Part shown: positions 1 through 8,880 of the stretch, piece after piece | Numbering within the stretch: the stretch's first letter is position 1 | How the letters are laid out: the number at the start of each line of letters is the position of its first letter | From: Promethearchaeota archaeon | GTDB taxonomy: Archaea > Asgardarchaeota > Lokiarchaeia > Sigyniarchaeales > SOKP01 | Assembly: GCA_016840085.1 (NCBI GenBank) | Contig: JAEOTA010000049.1 | Span: 1 to 51,068, forward strand | DNA length: 51,068 bases | Reading direction: 5' to 3' | The notes under the pieces: model-generated | Database searches by the model: none | What the model was told of the DNA's origin: nothing | Seen by the model: only the letters and a program-made list of their open reading frames with translations | Position numbers and translations under genes: made by a program

Positions 1-107
1 AGCCCTTTATTCCAGGATATAATTACACTTTGCTCATTGGAACTGTGGGTGTCATAACCTTCATAATAGTGTTAGAACGAAGAAAGAAAAAATTCAAAAT
101 CTCTTAA
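1..107 (+). CDS. C-terminal end of a membrane-anchored surface protein (cut by window edge)
   Basis: Reading in frame 3, the window opens inside a gene and ends at TAA 105-107. The visible residues are a PFIPGY-type lead, about 17 hydrophobic residues (one membrane helix) and a basic tail ERRKKKFK. This is the usual end of archaeal cell-surface proteins that are held by a C-terminal helix with the bulk outside the cell. The extracellular part lies upstream of the window, so its domains are unknown. The similar helix-plus-basic-tail end of the broken gene at 421-948 suggests that the two belonged to one surface-protein locus. Confidence 0.6.
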   Translation, partial: PFIPGYNYTLLIGTVGVITFIIVLERRKKKFKIS

Positions 108-177
108 TTTTTTTTTATTTCTTTATTAATTTTAATTTTTAATTAGATATTAGTGAGAATAGCTAGAGATAGACCAT

Positions 178-360
178 ATGACTAGAAATATTACGCTTTC
201 AAAAAGAACTAGAAATATAATATTGATTAGTGTTGTTTTGGTTGTCGTTATTATTGTTATATTCGCTAGACCTATCCCAGAAAAAGTTAGAAAATATGAT
301 AAGGTTCAGATTCATAAAATATATTTAAACTTTAAGATAGTAGAAATTTTAAGATTTTGA
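178..360 (+). CDS. Possible small membrane protein, 60 aa
   Basis: An ATG ORF with a basic N-terminus (TRNITLSKRTRN), then a helix of about 18 residues rich in V, I and L (residues 13-31), then a polar tail. That fits a single-pass membrane peptide with the tail outside, or an uncleaved signal anchor. It has no recognisable family and no clear ribosome site. It lies between two surface-protein remnants, so it may be the orphaned 5' end of the decayed gene that follows. Weak call. Confidence 0.25.
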   Translation: MTRNITLSKRTRNIILISVVLVVVIIVIFARPIPEKVRKYDKVQIHKIYLNFKIVEILRF

Positions 361-420
361 GAAAATTTTTTATTTATTCTAGGCCTTATTCGAAGCTACA
401 ACAAGTAAAGCATATAATTC

Positions 421-948
421 CATTATAGGTACAGCTGCAGCGCACGCAATATCAATACCGACTAACACTCCTAAAGCTAGCGACAACATACATCAAATAA
501 GGTTGTAATTTTCGTTAGAAGGATTCCCACTCCCTTTTCTTTGACAACAGATGCAACTAATCCAGATAAAGATGGCATATTTGAATTAATATGGATTAAA
601 TCTTCATATGCATCATATTATGTGATATACAATTCCTCAACATTTATTTCAGAAATAAATAAATCTGTGTCAGTTCTGCTCAATTTTACTCCTTCTTTAG
701 ATTTGCCTACATATAGATATAATTTGTCTGTTTTATACAATGGTACGTATTATTATAAAATCATTGCTTTTAACCAATATGGAAATTATTCTACAGAGTG
801 TATTCAAGTAAAAGTTGCCATACCTCCTATACCGCAAGAACCAGAAGATAAAGATAGATATGGATTTCCTCAGGAAATTGTAATGCTCATTATATTCATT
901 GTTCTCTTTGAGCTCTTAATCTTTGCGTATATAAAACGTAAAAAATAA
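421..948 (+). pseudogene. Decayed fibronectin-III-like surface protein, C-terminal part
   Basis: The frame ending at TAA 946-948 reads back without a stop to 481 and has no good start. It encodes one Fn3-like beta-sandwich domain (ATNPDKDGIFELIW near the beginning, GTYYYKIIAFNQYGNYS near the end), a short linker, a C-terminal membrane helix (residues EIVMLIIFIVLFELL) and a basic tail. Upstream, a different frame at 421-462 reads HYRYSCSARN, like the end of a preceding Fn3 repeat, then hits TAA. Adding one base near 490 would join SDNI to TSNKVVIFV. At least two frame breaks therefore separate this from an ancestral multi-repeat gene. It could still be expressed as a short anchored protein from TTG 541. 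Confidence 0.6.
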
Positions 949-1129
949 GGGATAAAAAATGTAAGTCTTATTTCATGAACATATCAACTCAAAATAATAA
1001 GATTATTCCTTTTAATAGTTTTAAATGTTTCTAATTCATATTCAATATTAAAAGAATTTGTTTTCTCAGCAAAATTTCATATTTCTCCCATATATTAGTA
1101 TATATATGCTTTTTTTGATTCATAAAACA

Positions 1130-2095
1130 TCATTGAGATTCAATCTTTTTCTGATTAACAATTATGATTATTGATATTACAACTATAATTGTACCTATTA
1201 TATGAAATATTGTATATTGTTCTCCCAAAATAAGAGCAGCAAAAATTGCACTCACAATAGGGGTTGGGGATAATACAATTGTTGCTTTTGAAACCTCGAG
1301 ATATGAAAGGGTTTTATACCAACTAAATAAACCAATTCCGTACACCGTTCCCATAGATATAAAAAAGAAAAGGTTAATAGGAATAAGGAATAACTTAAAA
1401 TTTTCTACAGGAAAAAAGATAAAATATAAGGTAATTAAGATTACTCCACTTAAAATATTTCTTAAGAAAACCATTTGAGTAGGAGTGATTTCATCTCTTT
1501 TAAACAACGGTTTAGTCATTGTATGGCCAAACATCCATAAGCATGTAATAAACAACAAAATTAAAACCCCCATTACTATTTCAAAATTAATTTCAAAAAA
1601 GTAAATGAAAGATCCTTGGGAAATTGCGATCAATAATCCCAAAAATAGAGTTAGTGAAAAGATAATTTGAATTTTAGTAAATCTCTCTTTTAGAATAAAA
1701 TAACCAAATAATAAACCAAAAAAAATACTTGTTTTTTGAGTTAAAGCTCCATTTATTGCACCTGCTAATCCATACCCAATAAAAAATAAAAGCTGATTAA
1801 GTGCAAAGATAATTCCAATAAAAATTAAAAGACCTAAGTTTTTTTTCCAATTATTCCAAACAGAATCTTTGTTTATTTGATTCTCATTATTATTTTTTTT
1901 AAATTTTGAATTATTTACTTTTAACTCTAAACACATTAGAGGAAGAAAAATAGATGCCTCAACTAAACATGTCATTGCTGCGAAAATGAAAGCATCAAGA
2001 GACTCTGGACGAGCATTAGCAACAACGGGCTGAATTCCTACAAAAAAAACCCCCATAGCTCCAAAAATTAATCCTTTTTTTGTATTATTGTCCAA
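1130..2095 (-). CDS. EamA/DMT-superfamily exporter
   Basis: 321 residues, about ten hydrophobic helices arranged as two five-helix halves, which is the usual size and layout of EamA (10 TMS DMT) transporters. The first half opens with KKGLIFGAMGVFFVGIQPVV; the second ends with SPTPIVSAIFAALILGEQ, the well-known EamA signature with the glutamate near the end of helix 9. An unusual polar insert of about 20 residues rich in K and N (around 60-85) lies between helices 2 and 3. Members export metabolites such as amino acids or purine derivatives; the substrate cannot be told from sequence. It stands alone, convergent to nothing, with AT-rich flanks. Confidence 0.85.
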   Translation of the reverse strand: MDNNTKKGLIFGAMGVFFVGIQPVVANARPESLDAFIFAAMTCLVEASIFLPLMCLELKVNNSKFKKNNNENQINKDSVWNNWKKNLGLLIFIGIIFALNQLLFFIGYGLAGAINGALTQKTSIFFGLLFGYFILKERFTKIQIIFSLTLFLGLLIAISQGSFIYFFEINFEIVMGVLILLFITCLWMFGHTMTKPLFKRDEITPTQMVFLRNILSGVILITLYFIFFPVENFKLFLIPINLFFFISMGTVYGIGLFSWYKTLSYLEVSKATIVLSPTPIVSAIFAALILGEQYTIFHIIGTIIVVISIIIIVNQKKIESQ

Positions 2096-2487
2096 GATAA
2101 TTATAAAGAAATTTAGGGATTAAAAAATTTTAGCAATAGTCTAAGTTTATCATAATTCTAATTATTTGCTTTTAAGATTAATTGTTAATCAAAATTAAGA
2201 TTTTAAAACTAAGAGTTTTAAACTAATTTCTCTTTTAATATAAAATTTAATATCTTGTTAAGGGAAGTTGATTTTTTTTAATAATTAAGTAGAGACAATA
2301 AGATCCGCTATAATGATGTTATCTATGCGATTTTAGATCCAAGAATTAGATATATTTAAAAGTTGAAAAAACAGCAAAAGTAAGGTATTTATTTTTTCTT
2401 TGAATTGTAGCAATTATATGAAATAAGTAAAAAACATTCTAATAGATTAAGATAAAAGTATTATACTCTTAATAAGGATTCTCTAAG
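2096..2487. other. Intergenic region between divergent genes
   Basis: 392 AT-rich bases with no convincing ORF; the ORF on the minus strand that starts in the next gene is a shadow. It must hold the promoters of the EamA gene (minus) and of the Fe-S gene (plus). A TATA-like tract, TAGATATATTTAAAAG, lies at about 2347-2362, some 125 bases before the plus-strand start. No repeat or RNA gene was recognised. Confidence 0.4.
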
Positions 2488-3330
2488 ATGGCAATAAATA
2501 AAGATTGGTTTGTAAAAAAAATAAATGGTTTCTTGATGAAAGATAATGCCAATAAATTGAGTTTTGATGATAGATCTCTTATATTTAACGCGAATACGAT
2601 AGTAGGGTTTGCTTTGGCAAATGATCCCATTTTTGATAAGTATAAAGAGATAATTGGAGAATTTCATCTCACTCCTATTGAAGCATTTAAAAAATTTTGC
2701 GAGCGAAATAGTCGTGAAAGTACCTTTAAAGATTTATCCGTTGTGGCTTATGTACTCCCTATCAATGAGGAAACTAAAAAAGAAAATTTTGAATATTCCA
2801 AAGAAATGCCTTCTGTACGATGGGCTCATACAAGACTATTTGGAGAACAGGTAAACCAAAAATTACAAAAATACCTCGTAAATGAGTTAGAGAAAGAAGG
2901 AATAAGAGCAGTTGCTCCAATGTTAGAAAAATATATATACAAAGTAAATAGTAATATTTGGGCATCAACATGGAGCCATAGACACATGTTGTATGCTACA
3001 GGATTAGGATCTTTTGGACTATCAGATGGTTTTATAAATCCCCGAGGTAAAGCAATGAGATGTGGAAGCATTATCGTAGAATTGAATTTGCCTTCTGATG
3101 CTTCTAAACGACCTTCGGATCCATACAAATTTTGCACTAAATGTGGTGATTGTATTAAGAATTGTCCAGTTAATGCAATTAGCTTCGAAAAAGGTCATAA
3201 TAAACATAAGTGTTCTGAGCATGTCATAAGTACTATCCCTTATATTAATGAAAAATATGGGATTAATATATATGCATGTGGATTATGTCAAGTTGGAGTT
3301 TCTTGTTCCTCCGGTATACCAAAGCAATAG
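2488..3330 (+). CDS. QueG/reductive-dehalogenase-like double 4Fe-4S protein
   Basis: 280 residues. The middle part (GLGSFGLSDGFINPRG...MRCGSIIVELNL, about 168-200) matches the conserved glycine-rich stretch of epoxyqueuosine reductase and cobalamin-dependent reductive dehalogenases. The C-terminus holds a bacterial-ferredoxin-like pair of clusters: CTKCGDCIKNCP (about 214-225) and a later CGLCQVGVSC together with a lone Cys in KHKCSEH. QueG itself reduces epoxyqueuosine in tRNA with cobalamin. This protein is shorter than QueG and has diverged in the N-terminal half, so a corrinoid-linked reductase role is inference. The start ATG follows an unremarkable AT-rich leader. Confidence 0.6.
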   Translation: MAINKDWFVKKINGFLMKDNANKLSFDDRSLIFNANTIVGFALANDPIFDKYKEIIGEFHLTPIEAFKKFCERNSRESTFKDLSVVAYVLPINEETKKENFEYSKEMPSVRWAHTRLFGEQVNQKLQKYLVNELEKEGIRAVAPMLEKYIYKVNSNIWASTWSHRHMLYATGLGSFGLSDGFINPRGKAMRCGSIIVELNLPSDASKRPSDPYKFCTKCGDCIKNCPVNAISFEKGHNKHKCSEHVISTIPYINEKYGINIYACGLCQVGVSCSSGIPKQ

Positions 3331-3511
3331 TAGGATTGAAAGCTATAAATGAAGAATAGTAAAATTTTACATTTTTTCTTAATTCTTTAAGAGCTTCTAA
3401 TATATCGGGATATTTGGACTCCTATTCTATAAGCAAAAATCTTTTAATCCTCAAGAAAAATTTATTTATTTGGGAAAATTTTAGAAAAGATTAATAAAAG
3501 AAGATATGGAT

Positions 3512-3515
3512 GTGA
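3512..3515 (+). promoter_or_regulatory. Ribosome binding site deciding an ATT start
   Basis: GTGA, matching the SD core seen before other genes here (hisS, hdrA, mvhD, korA), lies six bases before ATT 3522. The spacing equals that before hdrA (GTGA, six bases, ATG). It supports ATT as start of the ABC ATPase, which otherwise lacks a start upstream of its first beta strand. Confidence 0.55.
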
Positions 3516-3521
3516 ACGAAA

Positions 3522-4340
3522 ATTTCTGAAAATTATGCAATTATTACTAAAAATCTAACAAAAAAATTTGGGGATTTAACAGCAGTAAATAATCTGAACT
3601 TGAAAATTCCCTATGGCAAGACATATGGACTATTAGGTCCTAATGGTGCAGGTAAGACAACAACTGTAAGGATGTTAAACTCAATTATATCTCCTACATC
3701 AGGTAACGCTCAAATAGTTGGCTTCGATGTTATAACTCAAAGTACAGAAGTGAAACTATACTCTGGTTTTTTACCTGAATCACCTGGATTATATCAAAAA
3801 TTAACTGCTCGAGAATTTTTGGAATTTATAGGAGAATTGTATTATTTACCAAAAGAAGTAATATCTTCAAGAATAGATGAATTACTCGATATTTTTGATC
3901 TTGAAGGACGAGAAAACGACCTTTTGGAAGGATATTCCAGAGGGATGAAACAAAAAGTCTGTTTGTGCGCAGCTATAATTCAAGATCCGAAAATTATTTT
4001 CTTAGATGAGCCAACCTCTAATCTAGATCCTGCTGCTGCTAGAATGGTTAAAGATCTAATCTCTGATCTAGCTAAAAAAGCAGAAAAAACAATCTTTATT
4101 TGTACGCATCTACTAGATGCTGCTGAAGAGTTATGTGATTTAATTGGAATAATTGATAAAGGGATTCTTAAGGTTGAGGGAAGTCCAAAAGAAATAATTG
4201 ACTCTGTAAATGCAAAAGATCTAGAAGAAGCATATCTTAAAATAATGGGGGTGCCAAAAATCGAAGATTTATTAGCTTGGAGAGATGAAATATCAGATAA
4301 TTTAGAACAAGAAAAGAAAGAGAAAAGAAAGAAAAAATAA
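3522..4340 (+). CDS. ABC transporter ATP-binding protein
   Basis: Walker A GPNGAGKT, signature YSRGMKQKV, Walker B IIFLDEPTSNLDP and the H-loop ICTHLLD are all present, so this is a complete ABC ATPase of the ABC-2 exporter type (NatA/CcmA-like), 272 residues. The conserved N-terminal strand (AIITKNLTKKFGDLTAVNNL) lies upstream of TTG 3600, so that TTG is too late. In this frame TGA 3513-3515 precedes, and between it and 3600 there is no ATG, GTG or TTG. ATT 3522 with GTGA six bases before it is the best start. A single-base frameshift joining ATG 3506 is the alternative. The gene is followed after 12 bases by its permease. Confidence 0.85.
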   Translation: MSENYAIITKNLTKKFGDLTAVNNLNLKIPYGKTYGLLGPNGAGKTTTVRMLNSIISPTSGNAQIVGFDVITQSTEVKLYSGFLPESPGLYQKLTAREFLEFIGELYYLPKEVISSRIDELLDIFDLEGRENDLLEGYSRGMKQKVCLCAAIIQDPKIIFLDEPTSNLDPAAARMVKDLISDLAKKAEKTIFICTHLLDAAEELCDLIGIIDKGILKVEGSPKEIIDSVNAKDLEEAYLKIMGVPKIEDLLAWRDEISDNLEQEKKEKRKKK

Positions 4341-4352
4341 AGTAAAATAAGA

Positions 4353-5954
4353 ATGTCTCTCTGGAAAATAATAGCGAAGAACGAGCTTAAGCTTAGAACA
4401 AACCGCTTTAGAAATCATAGAATATTATTTTTTATCCTCTTATATTCATTTTTTATACTATGGGCTTTTCTTCTTGCTCCTCTTCTATTTGATTTATTCA
4501 TGCCAACATTGGCAGAACAAAATCCTGATATCTTATTTGCCGTTGCACTCATTATTGAGTATGGAATGATGGCATTCTTCCTGACAGTAATTATTTATCC
4601 ATTGAATAGTATATATAGAAAGACTGAAATTGGATTTAAAGAGATAATATTAGCCTCACCTGCCACTGCGGGTGATATCTTCATTGGTGAATTTATTGGC
4701 AAAATTCCTATATATTTATTAGGTGTTTTGCTTATAGCTCCAATAATTATTGGAATGTTTAATCCTATTATTAATTTGAATTTTGTTCAATACATCGTAA
4801 TATATGTGTGCATTACAGTACTCCTAATGTTTGCAACTTTATTAGGTTCAATTTTAGCATCATGGTTAGAACATAAAATAGCTAAAAGTGAAAGAGCAAG
4901 AGATTGGGGTAAGGTTATATTATTTGTTCTTGCTATAGCTACGGTTGTAATGATTTATTCTCTCCAATTTCTATTTAAGTTTTTAATGGATAATCCAAAG
5001 TTAAGAAACTGGGTGATATTTTATCCATCTCTATGGTTTACTAACATTATCTTGTACGTTATTGATCCTATCTTAATTAGCAGTTACATTTTGAATATTT
5101 GGTGGAGTATTTCTTTATGTATTATCGTACCTTTAGGAATATTGTACATTGCTTTTAAAAAAGCAGAAAGCTTTTTTACTGTTGAAGGAGGGATAGAGAG
5201 AATATCAACAATCATAGAAAAAGAAAATAAATTCTATTTTATTATTCGAAAACTATCTGGTCGTAAATGGGAAGGGTTAATAAATACTCAATTGAAAGAA
5301 TTTTTAAGGAAAAGAGAAAATATTATGAAAATAGTTTACACAACTAGTATAGTAGGAATATTAGGAGTAATGTTTACATTAACGTTTGGTACAGAAATAG
5401 GATTTATTGGTGAATCATTAATAGTTGTAAATTTAATTTATATTGGAGGTATGCTTTATGGAATGCTCTTTGGAAGCTATATTTTTGTTGGTAATAAAGA
5501 TTTATTATGGGTATATAAAAGATCACCAAGAAATATTTCAGCGCTTGTTTATTCATTTTTGATTTCTATGCTTATTTTTAATATCCTTATGGCTTTAGGT
5601 TTAACCCTTTTTTTTACCATATTTATGAATTTTGATATTTTTACCATGCTTTTTTTCTTTTGTTTTTATGTATTGAATTGCGAGATTGTAATTTCTCAAG
5701 CTATTGGGATTCAGTGCTTTAATCCATCATTTGAAGAAAAAGGCCGAATTATGACTACAAATATTTTAATGCTTATGGTCCTTCAAATGGTTCCTTTTCA
5801 ATTCATTTTTATTATTATAATATTATTTTTTCCAAGACCTTCAACACATATTGCAGCAAAATTTCTCTATTTAACACCTCTATTACTAGTTTCTCTATCA
5901 ATAACTATTCCATTATTATATTTTGGTATAAAAAATTTGAGTAAAAGAGAATAA
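4353..5954 (+). CDS. ABC-2 type permease
   Basis: 533 residues with about twelve membrane helices in two blocks of six, separated by a soluble stretch around residues 275-320. It begins SLWKIIAKNELKLRTNRFRNH, the typical cytosolic lead of ABC-2 exporters. It follows the ATPase gene by 12 bases, so the two are surely one exporter; the single long permease can act as a pseudo-dimer. The substrate (drug, lipid, ion or peptide) cannot be inferred. The gene ends 75 bases before the convergent zinc-ribbon gene. Confidence 0.85.
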   Translation: MSLWKIIAKNELKLRTNRFRNHRILFFILLYSFFILWAFLLAPLLFDLFMPTLAEQNPDILFAVALIIEYGMMAFFLTVIIYPLNSIYRKTEIGFKEIILASPATAGDIFIGEFIGKIPIYLLGVLLIAPIIIGMFNPIINLNFVQYIVIYVCITVLLMFATLLGSILASWLEHKIAKSERARDWGKVILFVLAIATVVMIYSLQFLFKFLMDNPKLRNWVIFYPSLWFTNIILYVIDPILISSYILNIWWSISLCIIVPLGILYIAFKKAESFFTVEGGIERISTIIEKENKFYFIIRKLSGRKWEGLINTQLKEFLRKRENIMKIVYTTSIVGILGVMFTLTFGTEIGFIGESLIVVNLIYIGGMLYGMLFGSYIFVGNKDLLWVYKRSPRNISALVYSFLISMLIFNILMALGLTLFFTIFMNFDIFTMLFFFCFYVLNCEIVISQAIGIQCFNPSFEEKGRIMTTNILMLMVLQMVPFQFIFIIIILFFPRPSTHIAAKFLYLTPLLLVSLSITIPLLYFGIKNLSKRE

Positions 5955-6028
5955 GGTAAATAGAAAATTATGTTACTTCTGGTATCAATAATATGAAATT
6001 ACTTCCTTTAAAAACTTCTTCTTTAACT

Positions 6029-6388
6029 CTATTTTCCGTTAGGTTTCTTTTCTTTTCTTCTTTGGATTAATTCAACAATTCCAGCCCCTAATAATCGAAT
6101 AATACAGCTACTCACAATTATAGTTATGATAATAGGCCACAAAAAGGCAACCCATTCCTCAAAAAAAGCATATAAAATAATCAAAACAATGATCCCCGCG
6201 ATGATGATAATGCAACCTATTGCATCTGTTATATCATCCTTTGAATATTTCTTTTTTTGCTTTTGTACTTGCACTTGATTAGGCACTTGAGGTGTCAATA
6301 TTCCTAAGCTAGGTTGTTTATGACCACATTTGGCACAGAAATCCGCATCATTTACAATTTTTTCTCCACATTTTACACAATATTTCAT
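6029..6388 (-). CDS. Zinc-ribbon membrane protein, 119 aa
   Basis: The N-terminus is a short zinc ribbon with CVKCG and CAKCG pairs (residues 4-7 and 18-21). A Q/K-rich linker follows, then two membrane helices (about 53-70 and 76-100) and a basic tail. Small zinc-ribbon plus two-helix proteins of this build are common in archaea and are of unknown function; an adaptor or assembly role is usually supposed. Not obviously linked to its neighbours. Confidence 0.65.
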   Translation of the reverse strand: MKYCVKCGEKIVNDADFCAKCGHKQPSLGILTPQVPNQVQVQKQKKKYSKDDITDAIGCIIIIAGIIVLIILYAFFEEWVAFLWPIIITIIVSSCIIRLLGAGIVELIQRRKEKKPNGK

Positions 6389-6458
6389 ACGTAATATCCC
6401 AATTATTGCTCAAATGTTAATAATAATATCTAGAAAAATGGAATTAACTATCTAAAAT

Positions 6459-8276
6459 TTATTTTTCATATGTTCCAAATTGCGGAAAAGCGCGCAAGCT
6501 TTCAGAGTTAAAAATAGGACCTTCTTTACAGATAGATATATCATTATTTGATCCGATGCAACAAGAACCGCACAGTCCAATACCGCATTTCATTTTCCTT
6601 TCTAAGGATGCTTGAATTTCAATATTTTTAGATTCAGTTATATCTAGTATTTTTTTCATCATTACTTCAGGACCACATGTCATAATTAAATCTATTTTAT
6701 TCCTTTCAAGAATTTCTTCAAGTGTATCAGTAACATAACATTTTTTACCTATTGATCCATCATCTGTGGAACATATAGTATTTGGAATCATTTCTATTAA
6801 GCGATCAGCGAAAATTAAAGAAGATTCATCTTTTGCGCCAATAGTGACAACAACATTCTTTTTATTTTTCTTTAGAGGTTCTACTAATGAAGTTAACGCT
6901 GCAATTCCCATACCCCCGCCAACTAAAAGAATATTAGATGCATCTTCATAATTCCAAGTGTTTCCAAAAGGACCTCTAATTCCTATGGTATCTCCTTCTT
7001 TCAAATCAAATAATTTAGCTGTTCCCTCTCCAATTTTTTGGACTGTTATCTCAATTAAACTCCCATTTATATCTGATATTGACATGGGTAAAAAGTCTAT
7101 ATCTGGAAGCCACAGAATAACGAACATACCAGGTCTATAGCTTTTAGCAATTCGTTCGCTTCTAATAATAAAACTTTTAATTTCAGAAGAATGTGTAATG
7201 ATAGATTCTATTTTAACCATGTCTGTTTTATGTCGAGTAATATCAAGTACTAATTCTTCATCATCTTTTGTTAATGTCTTTTGTTCTAGAATTCCCTTTT
7301 CAATTGCTAACTCATAAATTTGTTTTCCTTTTTCTGTTCTGATTATTAATGTCCTCCAGCCCTCGTTGCTACCTACATTTCCTACAGAAATATCTGCAAA
7401 GGATGCAGTATAATCCGAACATGAAAAACAAGCATTTCTAATAGCATTATCATAAATAGAATTAAGTGGGATTTCTTTAAGAGTATTATTTGAAATAATT
7501 TTCATTTTAAAGTTACCTTTATCAGTGGCAATTTTAGAAATCTCATTTGGTTTCACCTCATATTCCTTAAAATATTCAGATAATAACTGATTATAATAAG
7601 TTCCAAAACAAAACGTTCCAATAGCAAGAGTAACTAGATCAAATACTTCAAAATCAAATCGAGGATGATTCTGCATTTTCCTTAGAGCTTGAATTTGACA
7701 AGGTGTCCCCACTAGAGCAATATCAGTAAACTCTTTATTTATAGCATCTCCAATCAAAGAAAGTGTTGGACTTTGACTTGGTTTATATCCTACACTTTTA
7801 AATAGTTCTTTACTATTAGTTGCTAAGATAGGAAATGGTCTAAAATTTTCATCTTTATCAGTGACAATTGAACAATCAATTAGTCCGGCATCCATCGCTG
7901 TGGTTAATAAAGCTGTTATTGGACCGGCTTCTATTGGCAACATTTCTTTAGCCTTATCTGTAAGTTGAACTGATACAATATCTATATAATGTCCTAATAT
8001 TCGATTATTTTCTTTTCCAAATACCCATTTATCTAATAACGATACAGAAATTTGATCGATTCCTGTTTTTGGGCAAATATTATAGCATAAACCAAAACCA
8101 TCACGGCATGTATTCGCATCTTTACAAGATCCATCCTCAATTGGTATTTCTTTTTCAAAATCAAATTTAATATTTGCACAAAATGCTCCACATGCTCCAC
8201 AATATACACATTTTCCTGTCTTAATTATCTCAGAATCTAATTCTTGCCAACCTTTTTTCACTTGATTAATATACAT
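6459..8276 (-). CDS. FrhB-like domain fused to PyrK-like flavin/2Fe-2S electron-transfer domain
   Basis: 605 residues. Residues 1-350 resemble the beta subunit of F420-reducing hydrogenase and related dehydrogenases: an N-terminal Cys cluster (CVYCGACGAFC, further Cys to about 70) and the conserved DIALVGTPCQIQALR stretch. Residues about 355-605 form a ferredoxin-NADP-reductase-like unit: flavin domain, nucleotide loop LLVGGGMGIAALT, and a C-terminal 2Fe-2S motif CGIGLCGSC plus a later Cys, as in PyrK, the electron-transfer subunit of dihydroorotate dehydrogenase B. It lies five bases after korC, at the end of the kor operon. Inference: it passes electrons between the 2-oxoacid oxidoreductase or its ferredoxin and F420 or NAD(P). 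The fusion is unusual. Confidence 0.75.
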   Translation of the reverse strand: MYINQVKKGWQELDSEIIKTGKCVYCGACGAFCANIKFDFEKEIPIEDGSCKDANTCRDGFGLCYNICPKTGIDQISVSLLDKWVFGKENNRILGHYIDIVSVQLTDKAKEMLPIEAGPITALLTTAMDAGLIDCSIVTDKDENFRPFPILATNSKELFKSVGYKPSQSPTLSLIGDAINKEFTDIALVGTPCQIQALRKMQNHPRFDFEVFDLVTLAIGTFCFGTYYNQLLSEYFKEYEVKPNEISKIATDKGNFKMKIISNNTLKEIPLNSIYDNAIRNACFSCSDYTASFADISVGNVGSNEGWRTLIIRTEKGKQIYELAIEKGILEQKTLTKDDEELVLDITRHKTDMVKIESIITHSSEIKSFIIRSERIAKSYRPGMFVILWLPDIDFLPMSISDINGSLIEITVQKIGEGTAKLFDLKEGDTIGIRGPFGNTWNYEDASNILLVGGGMGIAALTSLVEPLKKNKKNVVVTIGAKDESSLIFADRLIEMIPNTICSTDDGSIGKKCYVTDTLEEILERNKIDLIMTCGPEVMMKKILDITESKNIEIQASLERKMKCGIGLCGSCCIGSNNDISICKEGPIFNSESLRAFPQFGTYEK

Positions 8277-8281
8277 TATAC

Positions 8282-8878
8282 TTATTTCTCCTCTTGTAGT
8301 TGTTTTTGGAAATCTTGTGCTTCCTTCTTTCCAAGCTCAAAAGCCTCTAAATTCTTATCTAATGTAGAACTAGGAACAAATCGTTTTAATGTTTCAATAG
8401 CAGATTCTTCAGAAATGATCCCTGAAAGCATAACAAATGCCCCAAATAAGATTGAATTGCCGAATACAATGTTTCCAAAATTTTCAACTGCTAATTTTTG
8501 AACAGGAAGGCTTAACGCTTTTTCAAATCTTTGCGTTGCTCTAAATTTCTTTATTGTTGAAGGATCCCAAATTAAAAATCCAGTATTACTTCCTTTTTTT
8601 AGATTGTCAGGTTTTACGCGATTAGCAGATTCTTCAGAAAGTATTATTAAAAAATCATAAGGACTTAAAGCTTTAGGATAATCAATGGTCTTAACATCTT
8701 TATCTAAATCTGCCACTACTTCAGCCCAACAGGCCCCTCCTCTCGCTGATGCGCTATATGCTTCGGTTTGGGTTGCTGCTAAATTTTCATATAGTGAACA
8801 TGCTGTTATTATCATCTTACTTAATGTAATCACACCTTGTCCACCAAACCCTGAAATTCGAATTTCATATCGGTTCAC
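8282..8878 (-). CDS. korC: 2-oxoacid:ferredoxin oxidoreductase, gamma subunit
   Basis: 198 residues opening with IRISGFGGQGVITLSKMI, the hallmark of the gamma (catalytic linker) domain of pyruvate/2-oxoglutarate ferredoxin oxidoreductases, followed by QTEAYSASARGG, also typical. Start is GTG 8878. It is two bases from korB and five from the FrhB-PyrK gene, hence one transcription unit. The complex decarboxylates a 2-oxoacid with CoA to acyl-CoA and reduces ferredoxin, or runs in reverse; 2-oxoglutarate is the likely substrate from the four-subunit KorABCD layout, but pyruvate- or branched-chain-type use is not excluded. Confidence 0.88.
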   Translation of the reverse strand: MNRYEIRISGFGGQGVITLSKMIITACSLYENLAATQTEAYSASARGGACWAEVVADLDKDVKTIDYPKALSPYDFLIILSEESANRVKPDNLKKGSNTGFLIWDPSTIKKFRATQRFEKALSLPVQKLAVENFGNIVFGNSILFGAFVMLSGIISEESAIETLKRFVPSSTLDKNLEAFELGKKEAQDFQKQLQEEK

Positions 8879-8880
8879 TT

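Noticed and set aside
2826..3137. Minus-strand ORFs inside the QueG-like gene
   Set aside because: They are antisense shadows of a gene with clear Fe-S motifs and have no ribosome sites or families.
3510..3515. ATG directly followed by TGA before the ABC ATPase, as a selenocysteine codon at position 2
   Set aside because: No Cys is expected there in the family and no SECIS is visible; the TGA overlaps a GTGA ribosome site.
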